DNA from: Closterium sp. NIES-65
Taxonomy: Eukaryota; Streptophyta; Zygnematophyceae; Desmidiales; Closteriaceae
Reading direction: 5' to 3'
NCBI GenBank assembly: GCA_948144175.1
Contig: CANXME010002314.1
Coordinates: 124,001 to 188,000 of the forward strand
DNA: 64,000 nucleotides
Below are positions 10,842 to 19,090 of the stretch, piece by piece. Under the pieces are notes generated by a model. That model did not search any database. It was not told the DNA's origin and saw only the letters and a program-made list of their open reading frames with translations. Every line of letters begins with the position of its first letter. The stretch's first letter is position 1. The position numbers and the translations under genes are program-made.

Positions 10842-11235
10842 TGTGAGGATCTAGGATCGAGCTCAGAAAAGAGAATGTGAATTGAATTGAATTGAATGAT
10901 CACCTGGGTACAACACGAGGCTATATATAGGCTCGACACAAGGCCCCGTAACCAGGTGTTACGCGAAGGTTCCGCGGGTCGCGAAGCGTCCCGAACAGAT
11001 CCTTACCGAATTTGGTAGAAGGCAATTTGGTGGCAACCGAAAAGCCAGAATTCGGTGCACGCAACCTAGCTCGGTGCTATAACTATAATAAAATAAAGGA
11101 AAGCACCTAGCATAGGAAATCAAGTAATTCATGCATGCATATAATTATCCTATGCTAGAAATAGCATGATAAAGTAAAGGCAAGCAAGCATAGCTGGCAT
11201 AAGCCGTCGTACTCTCACACGTCCCCCCCTCAAAG
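10842..11235 (-). repeat. Chromovirus 3' LTR and polypurine tract
   Basis: The 378-base LTR (10842-11219) has perfect ends TGTGAG...CTCACA. On the minus strand it is directly preceded by CTTTGAGGGGGGGACG (11220-11235), a typical polypurine tract that overlaps the end of the chromodomain ORF. TATATATAG in the LTR (about 10921) is a possible TATA box. Confidence 0.85.
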
Positions 11236-11491
11236 CTGGGTGGCGTGAGATACACCCTGCTTGACAAGATAGTCCTTGAGAGCACGGCGTTCATTGCCCA
11301 TATCAGCTTCTGCAACCCAACTGTCCTCAGTGGGGTCCTATCTCTTCCAGCGTATCAGGAACTCGAGGGTCTTGCCGCCACGGCGCCGATGAGAGAGAAC
11401 GTGCTCAATCTCGTACTCGGGTTCATCCTGCACAAGAACAGGTGGAGGTGGCGGTAGCTGCCGTCCCTGGAACTGTTGGTTGGGGTCCTTG
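11230..11491 (-). pseudogene. Chromovirus integrase C-terminal chromodomain
   Basis: The minus-strand frame continues the integrase tail of 18955-19090 after the 5-base Copia-1a target site. It reads DPNQQF, a proline run, then EPEYEIEHVLSHRRRGGK, TLEFLIRWK, and after a stop (TAG at about 11387) DPTEDSWVAEADM. These are the chromodomain beta strands and the W of the methyl-lysine cage. Chromodomains steer integration of chromoviruses to heterochromatin. The internal stop replaces the usual Gly-Tyr after RWK. Confidence 0.85.
11487..11491. repeat. Target site duplication CCTTG, left side of Copia-1a
   Basis: CCTTG at 11487-11491 is repeated directly after the other end of Copia-1a at 18950-18954. 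A 5-base duplication is normal for copia integrase. Removing the insert rejoins the chromovirus reading frame between integrase tail (KLLKPYK) and DPNQQF. Confidence 0.95.
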
Positions 11492-11622
11492 TGTGGAAAC
11501 AAAGAACGAGAATGAAATGACTATGAACGAAGTGAGTACAAATAGGAAACCCTAATTGGGTGTACCCCCTATGGGATACCCCACTATAGCCTACAGAAAC
11601 AAGTAAGCTATATGTTCTGACA
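11492..11622 (-). repeat. Copia-1a 3' LTR (131 bp)
   Basis: Plus-strand TGTGGAAAC...TTCTGACA; on the element's strand it starts TGTCAGAAC and ends TTTCCACA. It is flanked inside by TATGGGGGTG, the probable polypurine tract. At 131 bases it is far shorter than most copia LTRs, which run to several hundred bases. Confidence 0.95.
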
Positions 11623-11819
11623 CACCCCCATAGGCAAAGTGGGGGAGAACAAGGGGTCACAAGACCAGTCAAGCAAAGCAAAGCAAAGCTCAGGGTGGAT
11701 CACAAAGTCACCACGCATTCCGAGCACAAGTTCAAAGGCCACAAGGCCAGTTCACATGCAAGATCATATATAGAGATATACAAGAGCAAGAGTATATATA
11801 TGCGAAAGTACAAGCAAGG
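11623..11819 (-). other. Copia-1a 3' untranslated region
   Basis: There is no ORF between the gag-pol stop and the 3' LTR. It contains the direct repeat AGCAAAGCAAAGCAAAGC (about 11673-11690), also present in Copia-1b and Copia-1d, and TATATATA-rich sequence near 11765-11805. Confidence 0.7.
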
Positions 11820-14800
11820 TCAAGAGGAGAGCAAGTGAGGCAAGACAGGCACAAGACCCAACTGCGTGCAGCAACGCTGATGATCACAAGGCGCAAGTGC
11901 CTTGGTGAAGACATCAGCAGTGTTGGCCTCAGAGGCCACGTACGCAAGTCGCAGCTGTCCACGCTGCTGTAGCTCACGAGCAAGAAAGTAGCGAAGAGCA
12001 ATGTGCTTCGTTCTGTGCTCCAGTCGCTGTTCTCGACACAAGGCCAGCATGGCCTTGTTGTCTACGTACAGGACTGGAGGAGAACGAGGCTGCTCTCCAA
12101 GGTCGGTCAGCAGGTAGGTGAGCCAGCGTAACTCCTGTGCAGCCATAGCCCCAGCGTAGATCTCAGCCTCACAACTGGAGCCGAGAACAGAAGACGAGCG
12201 GGTAGCCCGCCACGAGACAGAGCCGAAACCAAGGCTGAAGGTGTAACCCTGTGACGACCGCTGCGTAGCCTGGTCGTCAGCCCAAGAAGCGTCTGCGTGC
12301 CCAGTGAGGACCACTGGACTGCGCCCTCCAAGCACTAGCCCCATGCCCGACGTACTGCACAAGTAGCGCAACACCCTCTTCGCTGCAGCCATGTGCTCTG
12401 GTCGGTGTCTCCCAGGAGCAACAAAGCGTGCGAGAATGCTAAGAGGGTATGCGAGGTCAGGTCGTGTGCAGGTCATCAGGTACATGAGGCAGCCAACAAG
12501 CTCTGCAAACGGGCCACTCGACTCTACGGACTCATCCGAAGGCAGAGCTGAGAGCGAGTGGCGAGTAGGCAGAGGAGTGGCCTGAGGCGAGGAGTACGTG
12601 AAGCCGAAGCGCTGAAGGACCTGCTGCACCATGTGTGACTGAGTCAGGGTAATGGTGCGGCGTGCTCTGTCCCGGGTGATCTGCAAGCCAAGGTAGCTGC
12701 GCAGTTCACCCAGGTCAGTGCACGTGTGTCTCTTCTGCAGCTCGGACTTCACGTAGGCGAGTCCAGCAGTGTCAGCTGTGGCAAAGACCAAGTCGTCGAC
12801 GTACACGAGGATGTAGAACGGCGGCAGAGAGGTGTCGGTGCGCAGAAACAGCGACGGGTCGGCAGTGGAAGGAGCAAACCCAAGTGCCGCGAGCGTAGTC
12901 CTCAGTGTGTCGTGCCACTCACGTGGCGCCTGGCGGAGACCGTAGACTGGACGCCGGAGACTCCACTGGGTACCAGGAGGGAAAGACCCAGTGAAGCCAG
13001 GTGGGCGACGCAGCCAGATCTCCTCGTGCAGGCTGCCCTGCAAGAAAGCTGTGCTGAAGTCGAGAGAGTGCAGCTCGTAGTCACGGTGAGCAGCAACGTG
13101 TAGCAGAACCCGAAGAGTGGTCATCTTCGGGGTGGGGGAGAAGGTCTGAAAGTAGTCAACCCCCTGCCGCTGACTGAAGCCACGAGCCACGTAACGCGCC
13201 TTGAAGACAGGCGGAGAACCCGGCGGCCGCTTCACCCTGAAAATCCACATGCCACTGACGATGTTCGCCCCAGGAGGGGGAACAGCGTCAACGTAGGTGC
13301 CTGTGGACTTCCAGGAAGCCATCTCTGCATCCATAGCTGCCTGCCACTGAGAGGAGTAGGGACCCTCTATCGCCTCCGCGTAAGAGCGCGGAGTCGGGAT
13401 GTCTGGTGCATCCGGGTCTCCCTCAGGGGCGAGCAGTACAGACGCGAGACGAGGTGAAGCGGCGGCCAGACACTGGAACTCCTCCTGCCTGTCCTCAAGG
13501 ACGTCCGTGCCAAGGGCACACTCACCCCCGACGGACGGAGGACAGGCGGACTCAGACTCAGTGACAAGACGAGCAGCGTAGTCTAGACGACAGCGTGCAG
13601 CAAAGTCGACAAGCTCAGTGACAAGGGCAGACGCAGCAGACGACTCGAAGGAGGGGTCAGTGACAGCAGTAGCCAGGAGACGCGTGACAGTAGGACTGGC
13701 AGCACGAAGAGCGTCCGACTCCGGGTCGGCAAGAGCAGGAAGAGAGGAAGCAGGAGGAGAAGGCAAAGGGGCACGCAGAGGAGCAGTGGACGGACGCAGT
13801 GACATCCGGTGCGTGCCAGGGACAGGAGGAGGACGCTGACGCGACCCGCGACCACTAGCGCGCTCAGTACGAACAGGCGACACAGGACGAGACGCAGGCT
13901 CACGACGCTCAGTAAGACCTCCAGTCGGACCAGCGTAGGGAGAAGGAGCAGGCAAAGGGGAGGCAGGCTGTAGCTGTGGCTGTGACCGGACAGGCTGCGG
14001 ACCCTCTAAGGGAGGAGGAGGAGGTGGAAGACCAAGAACCTGCTGCAGGAGCGGAACGAAGTACGGTCGGGGCCGCGCGGCGACGCTAGAAACAGCAGGA
14101 ACAGCACCAGCAGCCCCGGCAGGAGCACCCACTCCAGCAGCACCTCCAGCAGCACCACCAGAAGCTCCAGAACCTCCTGCCGCAGCACCAGGAGCACTGT
14201 CAGTCGGGCCGCCAACGGCAGGCTCAGCGCCAACACCCTCAGCAGGACCAGCTCCAGGAGAACTCTCAGACTCAGCAGCTCCAGCACCCACAGTACGAGC
14301 GCCGGCGGGGCGCGCAGCAGCAGTACCCTCTGCAGTCGAAGAACCACCAGCACCAGCAGCACGCCTCCGGCGCCCGGCAAACCACTCACGCAGCTCCTGT
14401 GGGGAGAGTGGCTCCCGGCGAGACGAAGCACCCCCAGGCACAGCACCTCCAGGCTCAGCACCCCTAGACACAGCACCCCCAGGCACGGCACCCCCAGGCT
14501 CAGCACCCCCAGGCTCAGCACCCCCAGGCTCAGCACCCCCAGGCACAGCACCCCCAGACTCGGCACCTCCAGGCTCAGCACCCCCAGGCACAGCACCCCC
14601 AGGCTCAGCACCCCCAGGCTCAGCACCCCCAGACTCGGCACCTCCAGGCTCAGCACCCCCAGACTCCGCACCCCCAGGCTCAGCTCCTGCAGCAGCACCA
14701 GAGTCACCAGTGACCTCGACAGGCTCGACCGCGTCTACCTGGGACACACCTGAAGGGGCAGGACCCTGAGGGGGGAGGGGGACTACCGGGGGGGGACCTG

Positions 14801-17800
14801 GTACCAAGAAGAGCGGGGGTGGGGGGAGGGACGGAGTGCGGTAGGGGAAGAGGCGGTAGTAGGGTACCGACTCGTCGAACGTGACGTCCTGGGAGGACAG
14901 AACACGTCGAGAGGTGGGGTGGTAAAACTGCCACCCAGGGGCGTCGGGGGGGAACCCCAGAAAGACGCAGGGAGAAGCACGAGGGGACAGCTTGTCCGCA
15001 GACAGGTCGCGAACAAACGCCCGAGATCCCCAGACCCGGAACGCCGACGCATCGCCAACCTTCCCCGTCCACAGCAGGGCTGGGGAGGTCTCCGGTCGAG
15101 AGACCCTGGGGTGGAGGTTGATCTGGTGCGCAGCGTACCTGACCGCAAACGGCCACAGAAAATGGGGAGCAGCCGCATGCATCATGGACGTACGAGCGAC
15201 GTCCATGACCATGCCAATGCGGCGCTCAGCAATCCCATTCTGCAGCGGTGAGTCCGGAAGCGTGAAGGTCTGACGGATGCCTCGCGCACGACAGTAGGCA
15301 CTCAGGAGGGCAGAGGAGAACTCTCCGCCTCTGTCCGAGTGCAGACGCAAAACAGGGAAGTCAGAGCCAAAGCTCCTCCGAAGCTGGAGACGAGCTGCGC
15401 GGATCCAGTCGATCAACACCGCAGTGACCTCACCCTTGCTGCGCAAGGGGAAGACTGTGGTGTAACGCGAGTAGTCGTCAACCACCAGCAGGAAGTAGCG
15501 CTCCTGACCCTGTCCACGGACGCGGGCTGGGCCCCACACATCCATGTGAAGCGTCTGCAACGGGGCCTCTGTCGGAGGAAACTGGGAGGAGTGAGGGGCA
15601 GCACGCTGGCGCCCCTCGACACAGGGGACACAGGTGGGGCCAGGGCCCGGAGGGAGGGGAGGGAGAGACCGGGGAAGACCAGACACAAGGACTCGCGAGG
15701 CCATGCCTCTGAGCCGAAGCAGAGAGGGGTGGCCAAGGCGGTGGTGCCAGAGGAGGGTCTCGTGAGACAGACGACGGCACGAGCAGGGGGCAGACTCAGG
15801 ACCAGACCTGGACGCTGCAGCAAACACCTGACCAGACGAAGTGACCCTACCAGACTCAGCACCTGGAGGAGAAGCAGTGGTCAGAGTGTACAGGCTCGAC
15901 CCTGGCCGACGTGTAAACGTAGCCAGGTGGCGACCTGTATCCGCCTCCGTGCAGTGGGTCACCCGCTGACGAGCAGGGGTGAACTGGTGGACACCCGCAT
16001 CCTGGAGGTCAGCACCACTCACCAAGTTCGTCGAGAACGAGGGGAGGTAAAGACCAGTCAGGGTGCCAGAGGGGGCCGCCGGACACGGGAGGACAGTGGA
16101 GAAGCGAGACAGGACAGGCCCCCCAGAGGGGTCAGCCAGGGACACCGCAACCGGCCGACTCAGCGGCGTAAGAGTGGTGCGGTCCCGAAAGAAGGAGCGA
16201 GACGCTCCAGAGTCAAGGGTGAAGGTGTGAGAGGCCGAAGCCGACACAGTACCTGAGAGGGCAGACTCACCAGCACCTGAGAGCACAGACGCACTGGCAC
16301 CTAGAGCAGCAGCCTCACTAGTACCTGACGCGGCAGTACCAATGCCCGGGTCGGGCGGGAAACACCGGTAACAGTCATCCTCATCACTACCAATCGCAGC
16401 ATACATAGCAGAGAGAATAGCATCAAAATCAAGATCATAAATAGCTACACCAGCCCTAGACAGCTCTCCCCAGCGGGGGATCTCAGCTGCCTCCGGAAAC
16501 TGCTGACGCCAGGCGTCAGTCAGGCGGCCAAAGCAGCGGCGGGCAGTGTGGGCGCCTCCACACCTCTCCCCTGCACGGTCACCGGTGCGGAGAACGTAGG
16601 GGCAAGGACCAAGCGCACCACCACGCTGACGCTGCGAGTACCACTCACGGAGCTGCTGAGGGGCGGGGACGGTGCGAGAGCGCTGCTGCTGCTGCTGTGG
16701 CTGCTGCTGCGGCTGCTGCTGCTGCTGCTGCTGGCGCTGACCACCCCCGGAGCTGCTCCGCTGGGACGAGCCACTCCGACCCCCGCCTCCACTGCCACCC
16801 CCGCCTCCACCGCCACCCCCGTCTCCACCTCCACCTCCCCCACCAGGACCGTCGCTCCCACCGCTCCCACCGCCTCCTCCGCTACCACCTCCGCCGCCAC
16901 CTCCGCCTCCACCGCCGCCACCAGTACCTCCACTCCCGCCACCACCCCCACCGCCACCCCCACTCCCCCCGCCACCCCCACCGCCTCCTCCACCGCCCCC
17001 TCTAGCTCCACCCGCTCCTTTGCCCCCCTTGCCCTTGCCAGCGCGGCGTCTGCCGCTGGGGGCAGACGCCGCGCCGACCGACTCAAAACCAGTGAGGTCG
17101 GCCGCAGCGGCAGAGGCGACAGAGGGCAGCAGGGGGGAAGGACCACACCCCTCAAAGATGGGGGTGCGAGGGTCACCCCGAGAGGCCCCTACAGCGACAA
17201 TACTCTTCTCAGCCGCTAGCAGGGACTCCTCAAGGAGGTCGACAGTGAGAGTGGTGGGACAGACAGAGAGAAACTGGTCCCTAACGACACGAAGGGACTC
17301 AGGGAGACGGGTGACGAGAAAGTAGAGAGTGATGTACATGGGAGGAGGGTTCGCAGCGCGGAACTCAGCAGGAAGGGCAGCGCGGTAGCGGGTGTCACTA
17401 GCACGGAGGTGGGTAACGAGGTCAGCGACAGTGGGAAAGGAAGCGAGGTCAGGGAAGAGAAACGGTAGCATGAGGCGGCTAAGGGTAGCGGAGGAAGGGG
17501 AGGAGTAGCGTGCAACTACAGCGTCGTACAAGGCCTGAGCGGTCTTGCACTGACTAAAGTGGGCACGCTCAGAGGAAGGGAGGTGGCGACGCACAGCAAG
17601 ACGTGCAGCAGCATCGCGGGTCGCCCACTTGGAGCGAACGGCAGAGTCAGCATCAGCAGGTGGGGCAGGGACAGCGCCAGAGACAAAGTCAAAGAGAGAG
17701 ACCTCATCTATCGCATCACACAGTAAGTACAGCTGCAGGTCTTCAATCCAGACGGCAAAGTCAATGGCCCTCCCCTCAGCGTCAAAGGTAAGAACATTGG

Positions 17801-17810
17801 GGGTGGCCAT
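11820..17810 (-). CDS. Copia-1a gag-pol polyprotein, open throughout
   Basis: The start is placed at MATPNVL (17810) because this Met and what follows are shared with Copia-1d, while upstream codons are low-complexity leader. Domains: gag capsid (about residues 1-250, [18 protein letters not shown]); glycine-rich run (about 270-350) and Gln run; unusual knuckle C-x13-C-x3-H-x4-C (about 410-435); protease LDSGASRSF (about 533); integrase HHRLGH, HMDVWGP (757), HSDRGGEF and NGIAERR (860); PGGAE repeat linker (about 1040-1127); RT with [10 protein letters not shown] and YVDD (about 1670); RNase H with [17 protein letters not shown] and ADVFTKAL. No stops. It makes the capsid and enzymes for cytoplasmic reverse transcription and nuclear integration. 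Confidence 0.95.
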   Translation of the reverse strand: MATPNVLTFDAEGRAIDFAVWIEDLQLYLLCDAIDEVSLFDFVSGAVPAPPADADSAVRSKWATRDAAARLAVRRHLPSSERAHFSQCKTAQALYDAVVARYSSPSSATLSRLMLPFLFPDLASFPTVADLVTHLRASDTRYRAALPAEFRAANPPPMYITLYFLVTRLPESLRVVRDQFLSVCPTTLTVDLLEESLLAAEKSIVAVGASRGDPRTPIFEGCGPSPLLPSVASAAAADLTGFESVGAASAPSGRRRAGKGKGGKGAGGARGGGGGGGGGGGGSGGGGGGGGGSGGTGGGGGGGGGGGGGSGGGGGSGGSDGPGGGGGGGDGGGGGGGGGSGGGGRSGSSQRSSSGGGQRQQQQQQQPQQQPQQQQQRSRTVPAPQQLREWYSQRQRGGALGPCPYVLRTGDRAGERCGGAHTARRCFGRLTDAWRQQFPEAAEIPRWGELSRAGVAIYDLDFDAILSAMYAAIGSDEDDCYRCFPPDPGIGTAASGTSEAAALGASASVLSGAGESALSGTVSASASHTFTLDSGASRSFFRDRTTLTPLSRPVAVSLADPSGGPVLSRFSTVLPCPAAPSGTLTGLYLPSFSTNLVSGADLQDAGVHQFTPARQRVTHCTEADTGRHLATFTRRPGSSLYTLTTASPPGAESGRVTSSGQVFAAASRSGPESAPCSCRRLSHETLLWHHRLGHPSLLRLRGMASRVLVSGLPRSLPPLPPGPGPTCVPCVEGRQRAAPHSSQFPPTEAPLQTLHMDVWGPARVRGQGQERYFLLVVDDYSRYTTVFPLRSKGEVTAVLIDWIRAARLQLRRSFGSDFPVLRLHSDRGGEFSSALLSAYCRARGIRQTFTLPDSPLQNGIAERRIGMVMDVARTSMMHAAAPHFLWPFAVRYAAHQINLHPRVSRPETSPALLWTGKVGDASAFRVWGSRAFVRDLSADKLSPRASPCVFLGFPPDAPGWQFYHPTSRRVLSSQDVTFDESVPYYRLFPYRTPSLPPPPLFLVPGPPPVVPLPPQGPAPSGVSQVDAVEPVEVTGDSGAAAGAEPGGAESGGAEPGGAESGGAEPGGAEPGGAVPGGAEPGGAESGGAVPGGAEPGGAEPGGAEPGGAVPGGAVSRGAEPGGAVPGGASSRREPLSPQELREWFAGRRRRAAGAGGSSTAEGTAAARPAGARTVGAGAAESESSPGAGPAEGVGAEPAVGGPTDSAPGAAAGGSGASGGAAGGAAGVGAPAGAAGAVPAVSSVAARPRPYFVPLLQQVLGLPPPPPPLEGPQPVRSQPQLQPASPLPAPSPYAGPTGGLTERREPASRPVSPVRTERASGRGSRQRPPPVPGTHRMSLRPSTAPLRAPLPSPPASSLPALADPESDALRAASPTVTRLLATAVTDPSFESSAASALVTELVDFAARCRLDYAARLVTESESACPPSVGGECALGTDVLEDRQEEFQCLAAASPRLASVLLAPEGDPDAPDIPTPRSYAEAIEGPYSSQWQAAMDAEMASWKSTGTYVDAVPPPGANIVSGMWIFRVKRPPGSPPVFKARYVARGFSQRQGVDYFQTFSPTPKMTTLRVLLHVAAHRDYELHSLDFSTAFLQGSLHEEIWLRRPPGFTGSFPPGTQWSLRRPVYGLRQAPREWHDTLRTTLAALGFAPSTADPSLFLRTDTSLPPFYILVYVDDLVFATADTAGLAYVKSELQKRHTCTDLGELRSYLGLQITRDRARRTITLTQSHMVQQVLQRFGFTYSSPQATPLPTRHSLSALPSDESVESSGPFAELVGCLMYLMTCTRPDLAYPLSILARFVAPGRHRPEHMAAAKRVLRYLCSTSGMGLVLGGRSPVVLTGHADASWADDQATQRSSQGYTFSLGFGSVSWRATRSSSVLGSSCEAEIYAGAMAAQELRWLTYLLTDLGEQPRSPPVLYVDNKAMLALCREQRLEHRTKHIALRYFLARELQQRGQLRLAYVASEANTADVFTKALAPCDHQRCCTQLGLVPVLPHLLSS
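14430..14700 (-). repeat. 15-bp coding repeat (PGGAE/S/V) in Copia-1a, integrase-RT linker
   Basis: Tandem 15-base units such as CAGCACCCCCAGGCT encode Pro-Gly-Gly-Ala-Glu/Val/Ser on the minus strand. The tract lies between integrase and RT. Copy number and variant order differ in Copia-1b (22210-22490), 1c (35140-35400) and 1d (54260-54490). Confidence 0.9.
16750..17010 (-). repeat. Glycine-rich coding tract in Copia-1a gag
   Basis: (GGN)n codons with scattered Ser, Thr and Pro encode about 85 mostly glycine residues between capsid and knuckle, followed by a CAG run (16683-16733). The same tract is at 56545-56770 in Copia-1d. Such tracts are flexible and prone to length change. Confidence 0.85.
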
Positions 17811-18229
17811 GACAGCAGCTGAAAATCTCACCGGGCTGGGAGAGGCGGGTAGGTCAGCAGCAGAGGAACAGCAGCACGGCTCCGCAGGCGGCTCGGGCGG
17901 CGCGGGCGGCTCGGGCGGCACGGGCGGCTCGGCGGCGGCTCGGGCGGCGGCTCGGTGGCGGCTCGGCGGCGACTCGGCGGCGGCTCGGCGGCGGCTCAGG
18001 CGGCGGCGGCTCGGCGGCGGCTCGGCTGCAGCTGGGCGGCGCGGGCGGCTCGGGCGTCACGGGTGGCTCGGCGGCGGCTCGGGCGGCACGGGCGGCTCGA
18101 CGGTGGCTCGGGCTGCGGCTCAGCGGCGGCGGCTCGGCGGCAGCTCGGCGGCGGCTCGGCGGCGGCTCGGCGGCGGCTCGGCGGCGGCTCGGCGGCGGCT
18201 CAGGCGAAGCAGAGTGGCGGCGGGGCCGC

Positions 18230-18720
18230 GACCGAGGAGAGCGGCGGGGCCGCGTAGCAGAGGGCGGCGGGGCCGCGTAGCAGAGGGCGGCAGGGGCCGC
18301 GTAGCAGAGGGCGGCGGGGCCGCTACCGAAGAGAGCGGCGGGGCCGCGTAGCAGGGGGCGGCGGGGCCGCGTAGCAGAGGGCGGCGGGGCCGCGTAGCAG
18401 AGGGCGGCGGGGCCGCGATCGAAGGGCGGCAGGGCCGCGTAGCAGAGGGCGGCGGGGCCGCGTGGTAAAGGGCGGCTGGGCCGCGATCGAAGGGCGGCGG
18501 GGCCGCGTAGCAGAGGGCGGCGGGGCCGCGTAGCAGAGGGCGGCGGGGCCGCGAGGCAGAGGGCGGCGGGGCCGCGTAGCCGAGGGCGGCGGGGCCGCGA
18601 TCGAAGGGCGGCGGCGGGGCCGCGTAGCAGAGGGCGGCGGGGCCGCGATCGAAGGGCGGCGGGGCCGCTAGGGAAGGGCGGCGGAGCCGCGAGGGGAAGG
18701 GCGGCGCAACGGTCCGCTAG
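18230..18720 (-). repeat. Leader minisatellite of Copia-1a
   Basis: An irregular tandem array of about 23 bases (core GGCGGCGGGGCCGCGTAGCA) with variants lies between the primer-binding site and gag. It is open in several frames only because it is stop-poor; I do not call a protein. The sequence differs from the leader arrays of the other Copia-1 copies. Confidence 0.85.
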
Positions 18721-18740
18721 GGGCGACACGACGGGTCGCT

Positions 18741-18767
18741 AAAAAAAAAAACGCGCCTCGGGGCGCG
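18741..18767 (-). other. Leader stem-loop with T-run, Copia-1a
   Basis: On the element strand CGCGCC-CCGA-GGCGCG (18752-18767) is followed by 11 T (18741-18751). A matching hairpin is found at the same place in Copia-1b, 1c and 1d with different stem bases. Confidence 0.75.
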
Positions 18768-18806
18768 GTTCGGTGGGCCCTAGAAGCAGTCCCTAGGAGG
18801 GAACCT

Positions 18807-18818
18807 GCTCTGATTCCA
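18807..18818 (-). promoter_or_regulatory. Primer-binding site, Copia-1a (one mismatch)
   Basis: On the minus strand TGGAATCAGAGC follows the 5' LTR immediately. It differs from the iMet-complementary TGGTATCAGAGC at position 4. Confidence 0.85.
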
Positions 18819-18954
18819 TGTGGAAACAAAGAACGAGAATGAAATGACTATGAACGAAGTGAGTACAAATAGGAAACCCTAATTGGGTGTACCCCCTATG
18901 GGATACCCCACTATAGCCTACAGAAACAAGTAAGCTATAAGTTCTGACACCTTG
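18819..18954 (-). repeat. Copia-1a 5' LTR and right target duplication
   Basis: The LTR is 18819-18949 and differs from the 3' LTR by one base (A for T near the TTCTGACA end). CCTTG at 18950-18954 is the second copy of the target duplication. Confidence 0.95.
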
Positions 18955-19090
18955 TAGGGTTTCAGTAGCTTCACATGGAAAGCATTGTGAAGCTTCCACG
19001 TATCTGGTAAGCGCAAGCGGAATATAACTGGTGTCACCTGTGCCTTCACGAAAAAAGGACCACAGAAGCGAGGCCGGAGTTTAACCGGGT
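18955..19090 (-). pseudogene. Chromovirus integrase C-terminal tail
   Basis: The minus-strand frame VKLRPRFCGPFFVK, IFRLRLPD and WKLHNAFHVKLLKPYK is the conserved segment at the end of Ty3/gypsy integrases, just before the chromodomain. It is in a different frame from the protease ORF that runs into it, so the join near 19046-19090 is not a natural gene structure. Confidence 0.85.

Larger units (their letters stand above)
11492..18949 (-). mobile_element. Copia-1a: intact-looking Ty1/copia element with very short LTRs
   Basis: The element is 7458 bases, with 131-base LTRs at 11492-11622 and 18819-18949 differing at one base, a CCTTG target duplication and one unbroken gag-pol frame. The near-identical LTRs mean a recent insertion. 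Its leader is long and GC-rich, with a minisatellite and a hairpin. It inserted into the chromovirus between integrase tail and chromodomain. All catalytic motifs of protease, integrase, RT and RNase H are present, so it may have been active lately. Its primer-binding site has one mismatch (TGGAATCAGAGC). Confidence 0.95.

Noticed and set aside
14006-14707. Leucine-rich membrane-like frame ([12 protein letters not shown])
   Set aside because: An alternative frame of the PGGAE coding repeat inside an open gag-pol.
17854-18729. Proline/arginine-rich open frame in the Copia-1a leader
   Set aside because: It is a translation of the leader minisatellite and has no counterpart in other copies, whose arrays differ in sequence.
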